A stretch of 64,000 nt of DNA from Acanthococcus lagerstroemiae (lineage: Eukaryota; Arthropoda; Insecta; Hemiptera; Eriococcidae), in contig CM063114.1 of NCBI GenBank assembly GCA_031841125.1, positions 806,001 through 870,000 on the forward strand, in the 5' to 3' direction. Under the pieces are notes generated by a model that was given only the letters and a program-made list of their open reading frames with translations, had not been told where the DNA came from and made no database searches. Shown in pieces: positions 1-13,560 of the stretch. Made by a program: the position numbers and the translations under genes. How positions within the stretch are numbered: position 1 is the first letter of the stretch; every line of letters begins with the position of its first letter.

Positions 1-1077
1 CGAGTCGGCTTCCGGCTTCGCTATCTAAGTAAAAGTTCTAAGGCTCCTGGGCTCCTACGGTTATATACATACATTTTTGGTCTGTTTACCAAATTAGTCC
101 ATCTACGTATACCTGTCTCAACGTCCATCTATTCATCAGCTTGCCTCTGCCTACTTGGTAGCGGGGGATAGCTGACTGACTATCCGGGTGGATCTTGAGG
201 TATCAGCTCTACTCCTGTAAGTATTGCAAGTAGATGAATCACCCAGTGTTTTCTTTTTCGTGACGGAGGGCAAACGAAGGCGGAGTCCAGGTTATAAAAA
301 TAGGTATTATAGAAAAATAGAGAGACAAATGTAAATAAAGAAAGCGACTGTCAGCACCCTCGTACTTGCTAATTCAGGAATGATGTTCACAACATTGTTC
401 GAACTGGGCATAATACTAAGAGTAGGACCCAAATGAGCGATTATGAAAAATTGTGTAAGTCGTAGTTCACGTTCACATAGGCAAATGCGCTACAAAGGTA
501 TACCACAATCATTTTTAATTTTAACTAGGAACTATAAATTAATAACTTACCTTACTACCTTATTTGTATACTTGTTGATATACGAGTATACTTACTAAGT
601 AATACCCTTAATTCAACTTCATCAATTCGGACTCTTCTGAAATTTTCGTATGAAGACCATAGCCACACTGGACAACTGTTTGATCCAATCGTATATTTTA
701 CCACAGCATACTTAGAACTATTGATGAAAACTCAGATCAGCCAAAATGGGAGTATACAAATTTCTGCGGCGTATGTTTTACTACCTTTCAGGATGCGAAA
801 AGCACGAAAATTAGAACACTCAATTTGAATAATGGTTTCACAATAAATTATGTATGTTGGAAAACTGTTACGAATCCATCTCGTCAAGAACTTTGGGGAC
901 GCCGGACTCGTTTCAATACTCCACTAATTATTCCAAATCTAAAACACAAATACTTACTGGATTCTGAATTCTTTCAGATAAGAGGAAGTAAGCAGAACCA
1001 CCATCGATCTCTGCAAGTACTGGATCGTGGAATTATGTGACGCTTTCTGTTGGTTAATCCTTGGAAGACGGCGACAA

Positions 1078-1380
1078 TTTGGACACTGTTCAGCGAGACA
1101 GAACCAAAAGCAACATTTGTTGACAAAATAAGTAATTAGTATCGTTGGAAAGAGCGTAAAAATAGAATTTTTCGAAATTGGGCCCCCGATTCGAAAATGT
1201 GTACTCACGTTGAAAAAAATTTATCAATAAACGCTGTCACGTTAAGCGAGACAGAATCAAGCGACAAAATCTGTTTTTCGAGAAGACGGGATTCGAATTC
1301 AAGATCAAGAGCCATGAAAAAAATATATGACGTAGCGTTTACTGATAAGCTTTTCTAATAACTCATTTTGTCAACAAATC
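1078..1380. repeat. Chimeric TTGGACGCTGTT-family copy
   Basis: A forward half (TTGGACACTGTTCAGCG to ATCAATAAACGCTGTCACG) is followed by a reverse half (GTTAAGCGAGACAGAATCAA to CATTTTGTCAACAAATC). This suggests two copies fused or one inserted in another. Confidence 0.6.
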
Positions 1381-1399
1381 AGGGTGTATGGAACCTATT

Positions 1400-1990
1400 C
1401 AATTTTTCGTATTGATCGGTTTTGAGCTTTGTAGTTTCTATTTTGGTTGGTTTCGGTTCGGAACTTCCATTTAATTTGCCAACAGGTTTTGGTTTCAGTC
1501 ATGAGACCGTTTTAAAATACTGAAAACGTCTTATTTCGGTCTTTCATTGCTGCATCGGATTTGGTTACGGTCTTCATTTCACATAATGAATCGGTTTCAG
1601 TCGGGCTCAAAAAATCTTTCTCAAACATTTTTTAGAGTTAATTCACTTTGGCAATTGAAATAAAATCCTAAAATCTGATACACTGACGCGAAGTCGCAGC
1701 AAGCGCCCAAGGGGCGACAAAGGAGAACAGAAAACGATTGACCGATTGGGACCTTTTCATTTAGTTGGTTTGTGGTTTTGACGCAGGCATGAGCTTTCAT
1801 TTCAATCGGTTTTGGTTTCAGTTAAATCCACATTTCAAACATTTGGTTTATGTTTTGGTTAATGACCAGTTGAGTTTAAGGTTTTAGGTCTTAATTTGGT
1901 ATTTTGCACATTAAAGGGTTTTGGTTTCGGTCTCATGAAACTGTTGCATTTGAATGGGTTCCGGATTCGATTTCGGTTCCGGTTCCAAAC
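1400..1990. repeat. Degenerate GGTTTTGGTTTCGGT array
   Basis: Words such as GGTTGGTTTCGGTTCGG, GGTTTTGGTTTCAGT and GGTTTTGGTTTCGGTCTC recur at irregular spacing with phrases like CATGA(G)AC and CATTT between them. No gene is seen in this stretch. Confidence 0.5.
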
Positions 1991-2277
1991 ACTGCAACAA
2001 ATGTCGCTTGGTTCTGTCTTGCTTAACAGCATCCTTTGGTCCAAAGAAATTAAGAAACATAATTTTTTCACGACCCTGATAACGTGTTCTTGAACTCGTC
2101 CTTCCCCTCCAACTTCACAATGCCAATTCTATCAATGCGTATTGCGGGTAGCCAAGTATGTTTCTTAACTGGACCAGACTTTTACGTTTACATGGCTTAT
2201 TTTGAACTTCGAATCACGTGTTCTCAAAAAACAGATTTTTGTCGCTTGGTTCTGTCTCGCTTGACAGCGTCCATCTG
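1990..2277. repeat. TTGGACGCTGTT-family fragments
   Basis: Two end fragments read TGTCGCTTGGTTCTGTCTTG and TTGTCGCTTGGTTCTGTCTC, each leading to AACAGCATCC / GACAGCGTCC. The body word CTTCGAATCACGTG is at about 2207. Confidence 0.6.
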
Positions 2278-2450
2278 ATAATGCTTTGATGCTACAAAAG
2301 AGTGATGCGGTGATAATTTATTCAAAGATTCAAACTGAATTAAGATTCAAACATTTTTTTAAAGTTATGATCCAAACGTGGTGAAACGAAGACATAAACA
2401 AATACGAATACCTACTCATCGCTTAGTAACACAACGCATATAGGAAATTT

Positions 2451-2678
2451 CAGGGCCGGATTTACACTCACGAGAGGGAGGGGCCAAATGTTGTGGGGGC
2501 CCCCCCCCAAAAAAAAAGTTTATAATTTTTTACCAACAAAATGACAAAAACCACTGACGCAGCGCAGCCTTTCATTTTTTCCCACATGGTGTTTTTCACT
2601 TTCCTTTGTGGGGGCCCCATTTTCGAGGGATAAATGTGGAGGCCCGGGGCCATGCCCCCCCCCCTAAATCCGGCCCTG
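2451..2678. mobile_element. hAT-like miniature element
   Basis: Terminal inverted repeats CAGGGCCGGATTTA and TAAATCCGGCCCTG. The flanks ggaaattt and gggaattt are a 7/8 target duplication. The interior holds C/G runs and no coding sequence. Confidence 0.8.
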
Positions 2679-4239
2679 GGGAATTTAACCAACCCATGGC
2701 CTATGCGCTTATACTCGTAGGTTCCTACTTTGGCATAAACGAGTTGCATTTTAAGGTAACACCATTATAGTATCTTTATCTGATTCAGTTCGCTGAAAAT
2801 CGTGACGCTTGGCACCATGAAAATACGTACGACTTACACATAACTAATTTAAAACTTTCTCATTCGATTCGCATCGAGGAAAATTAATTATTCGCTCTCG
2901 GGGTATTCTCGCAAAGATTTCGCACATTAATTTCCTCACAGTGTAGTTTAGAATAAATAATATGGTCTAGGCTAGCTCTGGACTACCAAACATAGATGTA
3001 GATGGAAGCAAGTACATTTCATTACCTCCTAAAGAAGCCTTTTTGTACTTAGAAATGATTTTAAACGAACACACGTCTACTTTGGGAACGCAGTAAATAA
3101 CGCGATTACTGCACAATTTAGCATGCATTCCAAGTTACGAAGTGTGGAGTACTGAGTACACGACGTACCAGTTCAGTTGTCTTCGTCGGTCGAAATGCCT
3201 GGCGACAGACCACGACTCTACGCTGGCTGTACTGTGCTGTACCTACCGAGTGAACAGAGTGTACACTCTGTAGAGCTGTTAATCGGCGAAACATAAATGT
3301 AAAATAATACTTGGTAAATTATTTCGATCGCGTTGTTTATTTTCAAGAATCAGAAACTAATGACTAGGTATAATGAGTGATCCAGCCTGCAGTACACGTG
3401 CACGTAGACACGAAAGAAGCAGCAGCGAACGCAAAATTCAGCGAACAATACTCGCAGACCAAATGAAGTTTCCTTCGCCTCTACCTACCTGTAATAACTC
3501 TGATAAAAATTGATTTCTTTGTGAGGCAGCGCTGCTGAGCAGAACTGTTGCGACACAACCAACGCAAGTGATAGAACACTTAAAGGTTATTCACTCGGTA
3601 CACATTCTTCAAAAATACTTATCATGTCACCAAACGGCAGGCCTAATTACTATGTCAGTTGTAACACCATGAAGTACTTTATCCAGTTTTACTTCCAGCC
3701 AATAAATGCGAATGTTAGGTTTTACACACAGCAACCTATGTGAAAACGACAAAAGAAGGTACCTATCTTTCTGAAGTGTAACAACCCGTAGCCCCCCCCC
3801 CCTCTCGAAAACAGAGAACCAAAAGATACAAGAGTCCAAAGACAAGATTTCTACAGTCTGCTAGAGAGAAAGAAAAGAAATTCAGAAATGGCGAAAAGAC
3901 ATTAAAAGAGACTCAGATTATTCACTTCCCCTCAGGGACGTCGCGAAAAAAATTTTTTCGGAGGTGGGGAGGAGGTTGCAAAAGTGAAAAAATACCAACT
4001 GATCAGTTTAATTTAGCCAACTTGCACTCCAATTTCAATTGCCAAGCAAGAAAAATAACTTAATTTCCTTAATTTTCCCAACAGATGATTTTGGTCAAAT
4101 TTTCAACTCCCAAAACGCCTCGACTTTTTCCAAAAGCGATATTTCACAACTTCATTAGCCAAAAACTCGAGAATGGTCAACTATTTTTATTTCAAATGCC
4201 ACTCTACGGTAACTAATGATGGAAGTTCGTATAGTCAAC

Positions 4240-5830
4240 TCTTTGCGAAGTTTTAAAGGGACTCGATTGTCTTAAAAATGTCTCAAACGATGAGTTACTG
4301 TGAGCCTTAATACGGTCTTAACAAAATGGGTCTTAATGAATCCTAAATAATCTTTAAAGACTTTTTACCCGTCTCAATTAGCTTTAACGAGTTTAAGTAA
4401 GTCTGAGATGGTATTTTAACCGGATCGTCGGTAGCCTGTTTTCAAGGGAGAGGATAAGGGGAGGTGCAGGCAGCAAAAATGGCAACTAAAATACATAAAA
4501 TATACTTTAAAACCTACAGAAAGAAAGAAAGGAAAGCCACCACTTTTATCATTTTACCGGTACCAGAATTTTTGAGTGTTGCCTGTTCAAACCATATGGA
4601 GGGATAGAGAAAGACACTTTCCAAAGCCCCCCATGACGGCTCTGTTTACAGAAACTCGATGTGTCTCAACAGAGTTTCAAAGAGTCATTAGAGGGCTTAA
4701 TGCGTCTCGGCACAATCTTAAACTGGAGACTTGACAAGGGAAATAGTGTGTCATCTCTCGCGAAACCGACTTTACTGGTGAAATGGGTAGCATAAAATAC
4801 ATGCTCATAGGATGGTGAACAGTTTAAGTGCCAACACCTGTGTAACATTAGTACCACACATTTCCCACGTCAAGCGTCCATAACGTCTACTGAAAGTGGC
4901 GGCAAGTACGGTGGTGCTCACAGGCTGGAGCACTACATGAAATAATTCGCTTAAGTTATGTTTGCCACTTCGAAGCGAAGAATATAACTTTTATGCTGTT
5001 TGAATGTCTACCCCTACCCCCCCCCCCATCAGCCCCCCTTTTAAATTTCTTATACCACTGCAGAAAAAACTTAAGAGAACACTACATGAGAAAATTCCAA
5101 ATTACCGCGCCTGTACTACTGACGAGTTTAAATGAGCCTGATATCTTTAAGGAGTTTGTGCGCTTGATTAGCTTCAACATAGTCTTAACGAGCCATCTAA
5201 GTCTCAAGCAATCCTACATAGTCTGAAGAAGACAAAACGAGTCTCGGTTAATCTTACAGAGACTTGGTGTGTTTCGGCACATCTTAACGAACCACAACTA
5301 TAATTTGAATCATGAGTGTTTGAAAAGAGCCTTAACGTATTTTTGGAAATTGACAAGTTCGACCGGGGTCTTTACTTATCCCAACAGATTCTTAACGAGA
5401 CTTAAAAAGTACAAATACAGTCGGGACCTATCGTGGATAGACTCGAGGAATCTTAATAAAAACATAAACAGACTTTCAAAGTCTTCAGAACAAAAAGTTC
5501 ATATTTCAGTTCGTAAGTAGTTTTATTGACAAGAACATTTTCAGGGGCTAGCTCATAATCTAACTACTAAGGTTTATTACGATTATTCCGCAGATAACAT
5601 TACTTTCGTCAGTGTGATGAGTAGTTTTACTTTCGTTTTCACGTTTCTGTAGATCATTTTCAAATTTGAAAGATTCACTCTTACCTTAATGACAGGACAG
5701 AGGACGGTAGACGATCTCAAGTCTTACCGCGTCTCAAAAGAACACTGTGATTATTCTAAAGAATTTCAGCGAACTTGACAATAGTCTTTGTCTGAAATCG
5801 CATCAACTGTCTCAAGAGACAAAATTTACA
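4240..5830. repeat. Degenerate interspersed GTCTTAACGAG motif array
   Basis: Words of the type (A)GTCTTAAC(G)AG, GAGTTTAA, GTCTCAA and TCTTTAAAGA recur dozens of times at roughly 15-40 nt spacing. Open frames inside (for example 5269-5520) follow from the repeat and are not convincing genes. Confidence 0.45.
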
Positions 5831-8045
5831 GTGGGGGGAATCGAATACATTTTCGTTACGTTCAATATGAATAAATGTTTGTATACATACATGTAATGTT
5901 TATAGTCACCTCCTCTCGCCAAAAAGAGAAGGGGCTAAAGCCGGAGAAAATGTCGCATATAGGCGGCAAAATACGACACTGGTCTTATCGCTTATCGCCT
6001 CCTCTAAAACTATTTTCTGTCTTCATATTCGCATATCCCTCATTGTGTTGCTTTTCTGAGCAACACAAGATTTTCAGTAACCCATGTCCGAAGGTGGGGG
6101 GGGGGGAGGTAAATCAGAAAATGGCCAAGGGACTGGTTTCCCCAGTCTGTGTATGTTTTAAGAAAAATAACGCGCAATAATTTTTGCCGAAAGACGTCGA
6201 CATTACAAAATCAGACTGCGAGCAGTTTTCCGTTTTTCTGTGGGTGCACTATTCAAGAACCTCTGGAGCTATTACTGTGGTAAAACGAATCAAGGTCAAT
6301 GAAGTCGTCCATTCTTCCCACAGGATGTACAATAAGTTTAGATCAAGATATCTTCGCTAAACAAACTATAGAACACCATGCGTCAACGTGTCCTCTGAAG
6401 AAACACGCGAATAAATAAGCTGACCACGTGCTCAACAGTAACAATATTTACCAAGTCGACAATTACATCGTAAGAAGCTCGATGTTCCTTCGTCAGCATC
6501 AGCCAAGAAAGTTAATAACAGACGGTTGAGTCTGACCTTGTGCCCTTGTCTTTCGAGAGTAACTAGACAGACCAGGTCGGTATCTACAAGAACCAACTCA
6601 AGAAAATGAGTCATGCATAGAACAACTGCCAAATCAGCGAGACCATATCCATACTCTACTACGGAGAACAATCCGTCATTAATATTAATCGAGACTCGTC
6701 GAGACATGGGTCAGTTACCCTTTTTTTAAATATGGGACCGAAACCTGTATCATATCGAATAATAGCGACAAGATAAAAACACCATGGCTAATGTTTCATC
6801 AACCGCCACAAAAATTCTGACTTGCTTGTTGCTAGTGACAAACGACAACACACCACAGTTTCTACTGTATATTGTAAATCTAATTATCGACTTGAAATGC
6901 TAAATCTACGCTAATTGGGCGTCGAATAAAGTAAGTAATCTCAAAATTAACCAAAATAAATTACGAGTTAGTTCGTTAGACTTAAAATTCATTAATTTAA
7001 AAACACAGAAGATAGGTAATAGCGATAAAAGTATAATTAATTTTCAACAATTCTAGATTACAAACGAAGGAAAAAAGAAAAGAAAAGGTGACGGGGAGGG
7101 GAGGGGGAGGAAACCATGTGAAAATACATCTTCGATCACGTAATGCGTAATAAAAGTAGGTATAATAATTTTCTTATTTATTTAGAACACGCTCATGAAA
7201 CAATGTTGAAAACCACTGAATTGCATTACTGGTTATTACAACCGACAGCAGCGATCAGCGATGAATACGATATGAAGCGGCAGGTAACACGATTGTACGC
7301 TCTTTAGTGTGAGTGTACTTATCTTCTCAGCAGTAATCGCCATTTCTGATTCTGAACCAAGTGTGTAACGTCACAGGCAATGGATGAGTGTGGATCTAGT
7401 CATGACCGGCAAAATTGTTAACATGCACGAGAAACACACACATCCATGGTAACTAGTGACTTAAGGCTCTTCCTTCACTTCGAACAATGAAACATTGTTA
7501 AAAAGATCAAACAACCAATTTTTCTTCATGTCTATAAAAAACCGATGTTTCTGAAGGCGCAACATGTGGAAAAGAAAATCAGGCTAACATAAAATGCGAG
7601 GAACAGACATTTCACAAAGCAGTATACGCCTAATTATGAAGTTGAAAGAACCAATTAAGGCTATTAAGAAACGTAATGACGACAGCGAACAGAATGGTAT
7701 CTCAAATTGGAGACATTCGCTGAAAACCGATAGGCATCGCAAAATATTTGAGCTTTCGAAGAACGAATAGGAAGACAGGTATTTGGCGATTTCAACACAC
7801 AAACCTATTTTAATAATTATTGCGTTATACGTAAAATTCCAAATTAAATGGTTCAATAAAACAAACAGTGCAATTCCTACTTGTGATAAATCATAGGCAA
7901 TCGAACAGAAGTGTATATATACCACATTATCAGAAATTGAATCGCATCGCGAGTATTCTATAGGAACGGACACAATACAACGAAGATACAGGGCATGTGA
8001 TCATAAAGCACACCAACCTTTCCAGGAACAATATTTATTGTATTC

Positions 8046-8089
8046 TTACTCCTTGGCTCTCATCTTGGCGAAGGCTTCAGGGCTGTCAA
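8046..8089 (-). CDS. Probable last coding exon of an unidentified minus-strand gene
   Basis: The minus strand shows a pyrimidine-rich acceptor (TATCTTTTTCTAG) followed by an open stretch that reads (x)DSPEAFAKMRAKE and then TAA. An AATAAA polyadenylation signal lies within about 20 nt downstream, in AATACAATAAATATTG. This is the arrangement of a last exon. I do not recognise the protein from this short end. Upstream exons would lie at higher coordinates, beyond the TIR element at 8124-8860, and I could not pin them down. The local composition, with well-formed codons such as GCC TTC GCC AAG ATG, is unlike the AT-rich surroundings, which supports real coding. Confidence 0.5.
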
Positions 8090-8123
8090 CTAGAAAAAGA
8101 TACTTGAAACGAGGCAAAATCAA

Positions 8124-8860
8124 ATGCCGGCTACACACTTCATCATATTTCCCATTTCATGCAGCGTATCAAGGTGTCTCACAAAAAAGAAAATGAAATG
8201 TGAAACATTCCTCTACACACTTCTCGCCATTTTCATGAAATTTCATGTTCTACAATCTACAATTTCACGAAATTATGACGAAAAAACCCGGGACTGCGAA
8301 ATCAAACTGAGCACACAATCATCTTGAAATGACGACACACTTATCGCCCTAAAATTTTTTAGTTTGCAAACTAAACTGTTCGAATAACCTCCACAGGTAA
8401 TCGTGCGGCCTATGCACCCTCGCAAAACCAATATCGTCAGCGTCCTCCCGTCCTCCGCTTCATCGTGAAACCTATTCAAGTCGAAGTGCCGTTGCGCCCT
8501 CTCTTGGCCTACTTTACGAAGGGACTTGCGATCTGTGACCGTCGGGTCTCGCTGCCCAACAGCTAACCACCTTCCTCTGCGGGCCAACCGGGCCGAATAG
8601 GCCGAATTTCGCGACAATCTGAACTGAACCCTGGCTGAATTTCATGAAAAGTGTGTATCGGTGCTGGTATCTAAACAACACCCGATGAAAAACCTTGATA
8701 CTTCGTCAAAGAGCCGCCACTTTCAACGAAACGACGTGAAATAAAAATGAGAAAAAGATACGTTGCGAAACGCGCCCCACATACTTAACACATTTTTCGC
8801 TTGTTCATATTTCGCTGTCGTTTCATGACGTTTCATGATAAGTGTGTAGCCGGTCGGCAT
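8124..8860. mobile_element. TIR element with ACACACTT subterminal repeats
   Basis: Left end ATGCCGGCTACACACTTCAT; right end ATGATAAGTGTGTAGCCGG then TCGGCAT, an inverted pair. The motif ACACACTT(C/A)TCGCC recurs inside (about 8216, 8335) and inverted (8650). The minus strand is open for 114 codons (8617-8273) with GC-rich codons, but no known domain is visible. The element sits 35 bp from the orphan last exon at 8046-8089 and may be within its intron. Confidence 0.6.
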
Positions 8861-8964
8861 GAGAGTGAAAGAAACAAGAAAAGAAAACATGAAACTGAAG
8901 ACTAAAGGAAACTCTATTTTGAGTACGGGCAGGCGAGTAACTTTCCAACAATTCAACTGAAGGC

Positions 8965-9116
8965 TAGAAGCGCAAATAGGGTTCAGAACTGGGGGGAGGG
9001 GGCTTAAGCCCCCTTCTTATAAAGCAAAACCACCCCCGCATCATTTTCTTTGGTAATTTGTCAGTGTTGGGGAGGGGGAGGCTATTTAGAAGTCCCCCCC
9101 CCTATTTGCGCCTATG
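8965..9116. mobile_element. hAT-like miniature element
   Basis: Left end AAGCGCAAATAGGG, right end CCCTATTTGCGCC. The flanks ctgaaggc (8957-8964) and cagaaggc (9117-9124) match 7/8. The interior is G-rich and C-rich with no gene. Confidence 0.7.
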
Positions 9117-9564
9117 CAGAAGGCACATTTCATTAATGTTTAATGAAAATCTTAAATTAATATTTCAATGACGCGCGATGAATCACAAGTCATAAAAAAG
9201 TCCGGCAGAATAGTTAACAAATCTCGAAGAATCTCTGAAATGAGCCAATGATGACCCGTGGCTTCGTGTGGCAAACTTTCGAGGGCGGCAAATTGTCCAA
9301 AAATGGGTACAGAGAACGGATGCCTTTCAAGGCGCTTAGCCGGATACGAGGAAGTATGGAATGAAAAATAAAGGAAATAAAGGGGAGAGCGGATGAACAA
9401 AATTGATAACGTTTTCACGTTCACCACGCGAAAGGCCGGCCAACCATTAGTTCATTAGTCGAAAACAGTTTTCACAAAAAATGATTGTTTTGCGCATAGG
9501 TTCCTTTCTTCCTGGCAGGTCACATTTTGTCGCTCCAGTCCTTTTCGCTCAACAGCGTCCATTT

Positions 9565-12500
9565 TACACGGGCCCAGTAGCGATTCACATAGTACTTCCA
9601 CTTTGCTATGGGCCAAGAGTTCATAACCTTCACACTGTATTCGACTGAACCACCGAAGTGTAATGTTTACAATTGCTCACTTCCGCTTACCTTTCCTACC
9701 GGTTCCAGAATGAATAGGTATTCACGAAACAAGTTCTTTTTCCAGTTTCTTCCCTACACACTAGTTCACTCGAGTTGATTGAAAGACTGAAAGCATTCAC
9801 ATTTTCATCGTAGTAAAAGGGGCGACCGTCGAAATGAAATAGACTTTCAGATTGCATGCCTGTGACCGACGACTGGTCATTTTGTTGATGTCTTTGTTTG
9901 TAGTCAACACATAATATTCCTACAGGATTACTACCAAAATGACCAGTCTATGTGCAAGCCGAATGTTTTTACAATTACTGCGCTGGCGCACATATTTCAA
10001 GAACCAAAATGAATTTTGTAGATATTAAACCAAAATAATAAACGATACACCGTTATACTATACTAGGACGCGAAACACGTAATTTTCTTCAACGGAAAAA
10101 GAACTAGGCTGAAAATACATTTACCACTTTTAAGCGCTACCAAATAGATGTGCATGCGTACAAGGACGTCTGGAAAATACGACCTTCGACTATCGACATT
10201 TAGGTCCGTTTTCGATGACGCGTTCGCACCAAATCTACCTACATGAGAACCCGATGCTACAACAAGGAGAAGCGCCGGATTTTCCCTCCATATTCATGCA
10301 AGATGTTCGCGGAAGCGTACGCCGTCGTCGATTTCGGATGTTCTTCTTTTTCATTTACACCCGCACAACGTTAATAATTGGAGGGATGCAGTTTACCGAG
10401 CTTACAGATATATGTACATAATAGTTATACCTAAGTCAAGAAACTAATCAGCTCGATTTATCGAGTCGACAACACCGACGAATTCTTTGATACGTAGTTT
10501 TGTACTCGTAATTATCAACAAGAAAATGCACGAGGTTATTGTCAGTAAATCGGCCTCCGGGATACGGATACACGGATAGGGGGAACTTGGGAACAGTTCG
10601 AGTACACTATGTTATAATATAACTCTTACAAGCTCGCCATTCAAAGGATTTTCTACCACATTTTCTTACGCCCCATCAAGCACATTGGCTTCTCAATTCA
10701 CTCATCAATGTAAAACGTGAACCACTTTCAGCAAACTGAATAACTAAAGCAAAACGTACGAACTGACAATGCTAATGGTACCCAAATTACCAATACATAA
10801 CCGAATGGACTTGAACAATGGAAAATAAATTTACATCGTGAGATGTAGGATTATTTGGTACACTAACATACTTACACAAATCAGGTTGTATTTCTATCCA
10901 GAAGTTGACTTGAGAAAAAAAAATCTCACAGGTTCTTTAACCTGCGAATAAGATAGTAACTGAAAATACATAATGACTGGGAGTAGCTATTAAATCGCAA
11001 CTTCTTCCATTCAAATGAACCAATTAAAAATTTGTCATGACTCATGACCGTTAATTCGAATGGCGATATCGACTTACAGTTTCCGCGTTGATAAAATATT
11101 TCCATCTATTCGACGATCGGTAACAGTGATTTAAGCTATAAAATTACCTAATTTCAAAGTGGAAATCGAGGGGAAAGTCCTTATATTTTCGATGTAATAC
11201 TGAAATGTAACACCCCAGAAACAGTTACAGTAGTTTGACATATCGAGTAAATTCGAACTAATCCGAATAATATTTCTATTACGTTAATCTAGAAGCATTT
11301 CTTTTAACGAAGTTCCAGTTTCATTTTCATTTCCATAATATTCCGCATACATACATTCACGTACAACCACCGTTCACTTTCAGATACAGAAACTGAACTG
11401 AAAATTACAGGTAAGATACAAAAACGTAACAAGATCACAAAACGTTAGAAAGAGAATTATAATTCACGACCTTTTCAACTAGTAAAAAGTTAAACATTTA
11501 ACCAGTTAGAAGATCACAATACACGAATTCGAATTACAGAATTACACCGGCAAAACGCGCAATCTCAACGTTTGAACGCCACACGACCACACCGCCACAC
11601 CAACAACACCGGAACAGTTACGGTTACCATGTTACCAACATACGACGGAAATTGTAGCTCACGGAGAAATTCAAAATTCCCCTCCTCACACGATAACACG
11701 CACATGAACGAGACAGGAGAAATAGAAACACGACGGTTGGAAAGATTAGGTATTACAAAGAACCCAAAACCTGAGGGGGGAAAAAGAGGGGAATTACGAG
11801 CCTGAGGAGGGAATTACGAATTACTCATCTTGTCCAATAGGAACAAACGTGCATAACATGTAATTATCGTTTCATTATAAAGGCATCTCGTGTTCTCGTC
11901 AATGTGTGACTGAAGAAGAAAGAAAATCTTCAAGAGATATCTCTGGTGGAGGGGCAGTCTCCTTTGTTCTTTCATGTCATCTCCCATGTTTCGATGTGTA
12001 CGAACGAAAATCTCCTTGTAGTACGCGACAGAGAAAGTGTGTGTGTGTGTGTGTGTGTGACAGAGAGAGAGAGAGAGAGAATGATGAGAGAGGAAAATTA
12101 ATAAAGAAAACAATAAGCGAAGAAAAATGAGAAAGAAAACAATATAAGAGAATAAACGGAAGAGAGTTAAAAGCGACACTGAGGCGAATATAGGTACTTG
12201 GAAAATCCGACATCATTGAACAGAAACGCAGTTAATTTTTCAAGATAGGTATTTTGACTGAGAAATTCGAAATGTGAAGATTCGAGCCAGTCACAGTTCT
12301 TGATAGGGCTCGATGTGCTAGAAAAAAATTGTGAGCAGATCAACTCTGGCCATGTATTCTGTTCGTAATGCGTATCGAAAATGTACGTAAATACTCTCCA
12401 TGTCTTGATACATTTCTGTGTAGGTACCTATGTACCTCTACTTACGTTCTCAGCTGAAGTGCACGATGTGCGTACCTATGTACATATTACTTATGTAAAA

Positions 12501-13560
12501 CTCCTGATTACGTGTACACATCTTGTAAGCTTCTAACTTCTTTGTACCTGTGGAAAAATTCTTCAAATTCAATAAGGTTGTACTCGCATATGAACTCGCA
12601 CATCAAATAAATTTGTAATTCCATCTCTTTCACCAGGATTTTTCGCGGATTTGACGCTGTTGACACCTACGAAGTGATGTAAATCCCTTCATTTGCGAGC
12701 GAAGAGAGCTAAAACTTTTCAATTTTTCATAGACTTTCTGTGAAAAATCATATTTATAAAGGCCGTGCGAGAGAGGGGAATTATTTCCCTTCAAACTGGC
12801 CAAGCTCCAAACAAAACTAAAAGAATTGCTCAAGTCACAGAGCACGAATAAAGGGGTAACAATATTTGAGCGCCAAGCGCCAAATATAAAACACCTGAAG
12901 CTTAATAGGTTTCTTGGAGGCTTTGTTGGTTTACATAAATAAATATTTTCATTGCAGATTTTTCAGATTTCTGATTTCAGTTCACGCGATGACTCGAGTA
13001 TCAAATTGTGAAAGAGTACCTATTAAACATTCAGAATGAACTGAAGTAGATTCGAAGCATATATTATTCGAGCTATAGGCCAAAAAATTTAAAGTCTTGA
13101 GACTGGCGAGAATGGTACAGAAATGGACTTTTCAAATTTTTAATCAATAATCATTCTTATATGTATTACTAGCGCCTTCATTCCTTCATTGTATACATGA
13201 TCCTATTTATTTTTTTGAACTGTACTTGAGAAGCAGATGGTGAGATATCAATATTACGAGTAGAGGATACTTAACAAAGCTTGCTAATTAATTATAGTCG
13301 ATGAGTATATACGATTGAATAGGTACGGTCGAACGTTGTACTTACTAGATCATTTAACGTATTGTCGCCAAACAACATATTTCAAATTTCTATAAATTCA
13401 ACTTCCTTATAGGTAGGTATCTTAATATGCGTTATTTGTTACATTATTCATGACATCGTGAGAGGCCTGTTATTTCATTCCATTCGTCTGAAATTCTGCC
13501 AGTATGTCTTTTAGCTGTTAGCTGGCATGTAGAGCAAGGGAACCTCTTCGAAAAAGATAA
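9565..13560. other. No gene recognised
   Basis: AT-rich non-coding sequence with one microsatellite at 12037. It could include upstream exons or introns of the minus-strand gene ending at 8046, but none could be supported. Confidence 0.5.
12037..12080. repeat. (GT)n(GA)n microsatellite
   Basis: About 22 nt of GT followed, after ACA, by about 18 nt of GA. It creates long spurious open frames on both strands. Confidence 0.95.

Noticed and set aside
7594..7770. 58-codon plus-strand frame with a Lys/Arg-rich peptide
   Set aside because: Protein-like in part, but short, without recognisable family or transcript signals.
7584..7973. 129-codon minus-strand open frame
   Set aside because: Hydrophobic, Ile/Leu/Ser-rich translation typical of AT-rich noise; no domain, no splice or promoter context.
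11814..12216. Overlapping open frames around 12 kb on both strands
   Set aside because: Created by the (GT)n(GA)n microsatellite, which is open in several frames.
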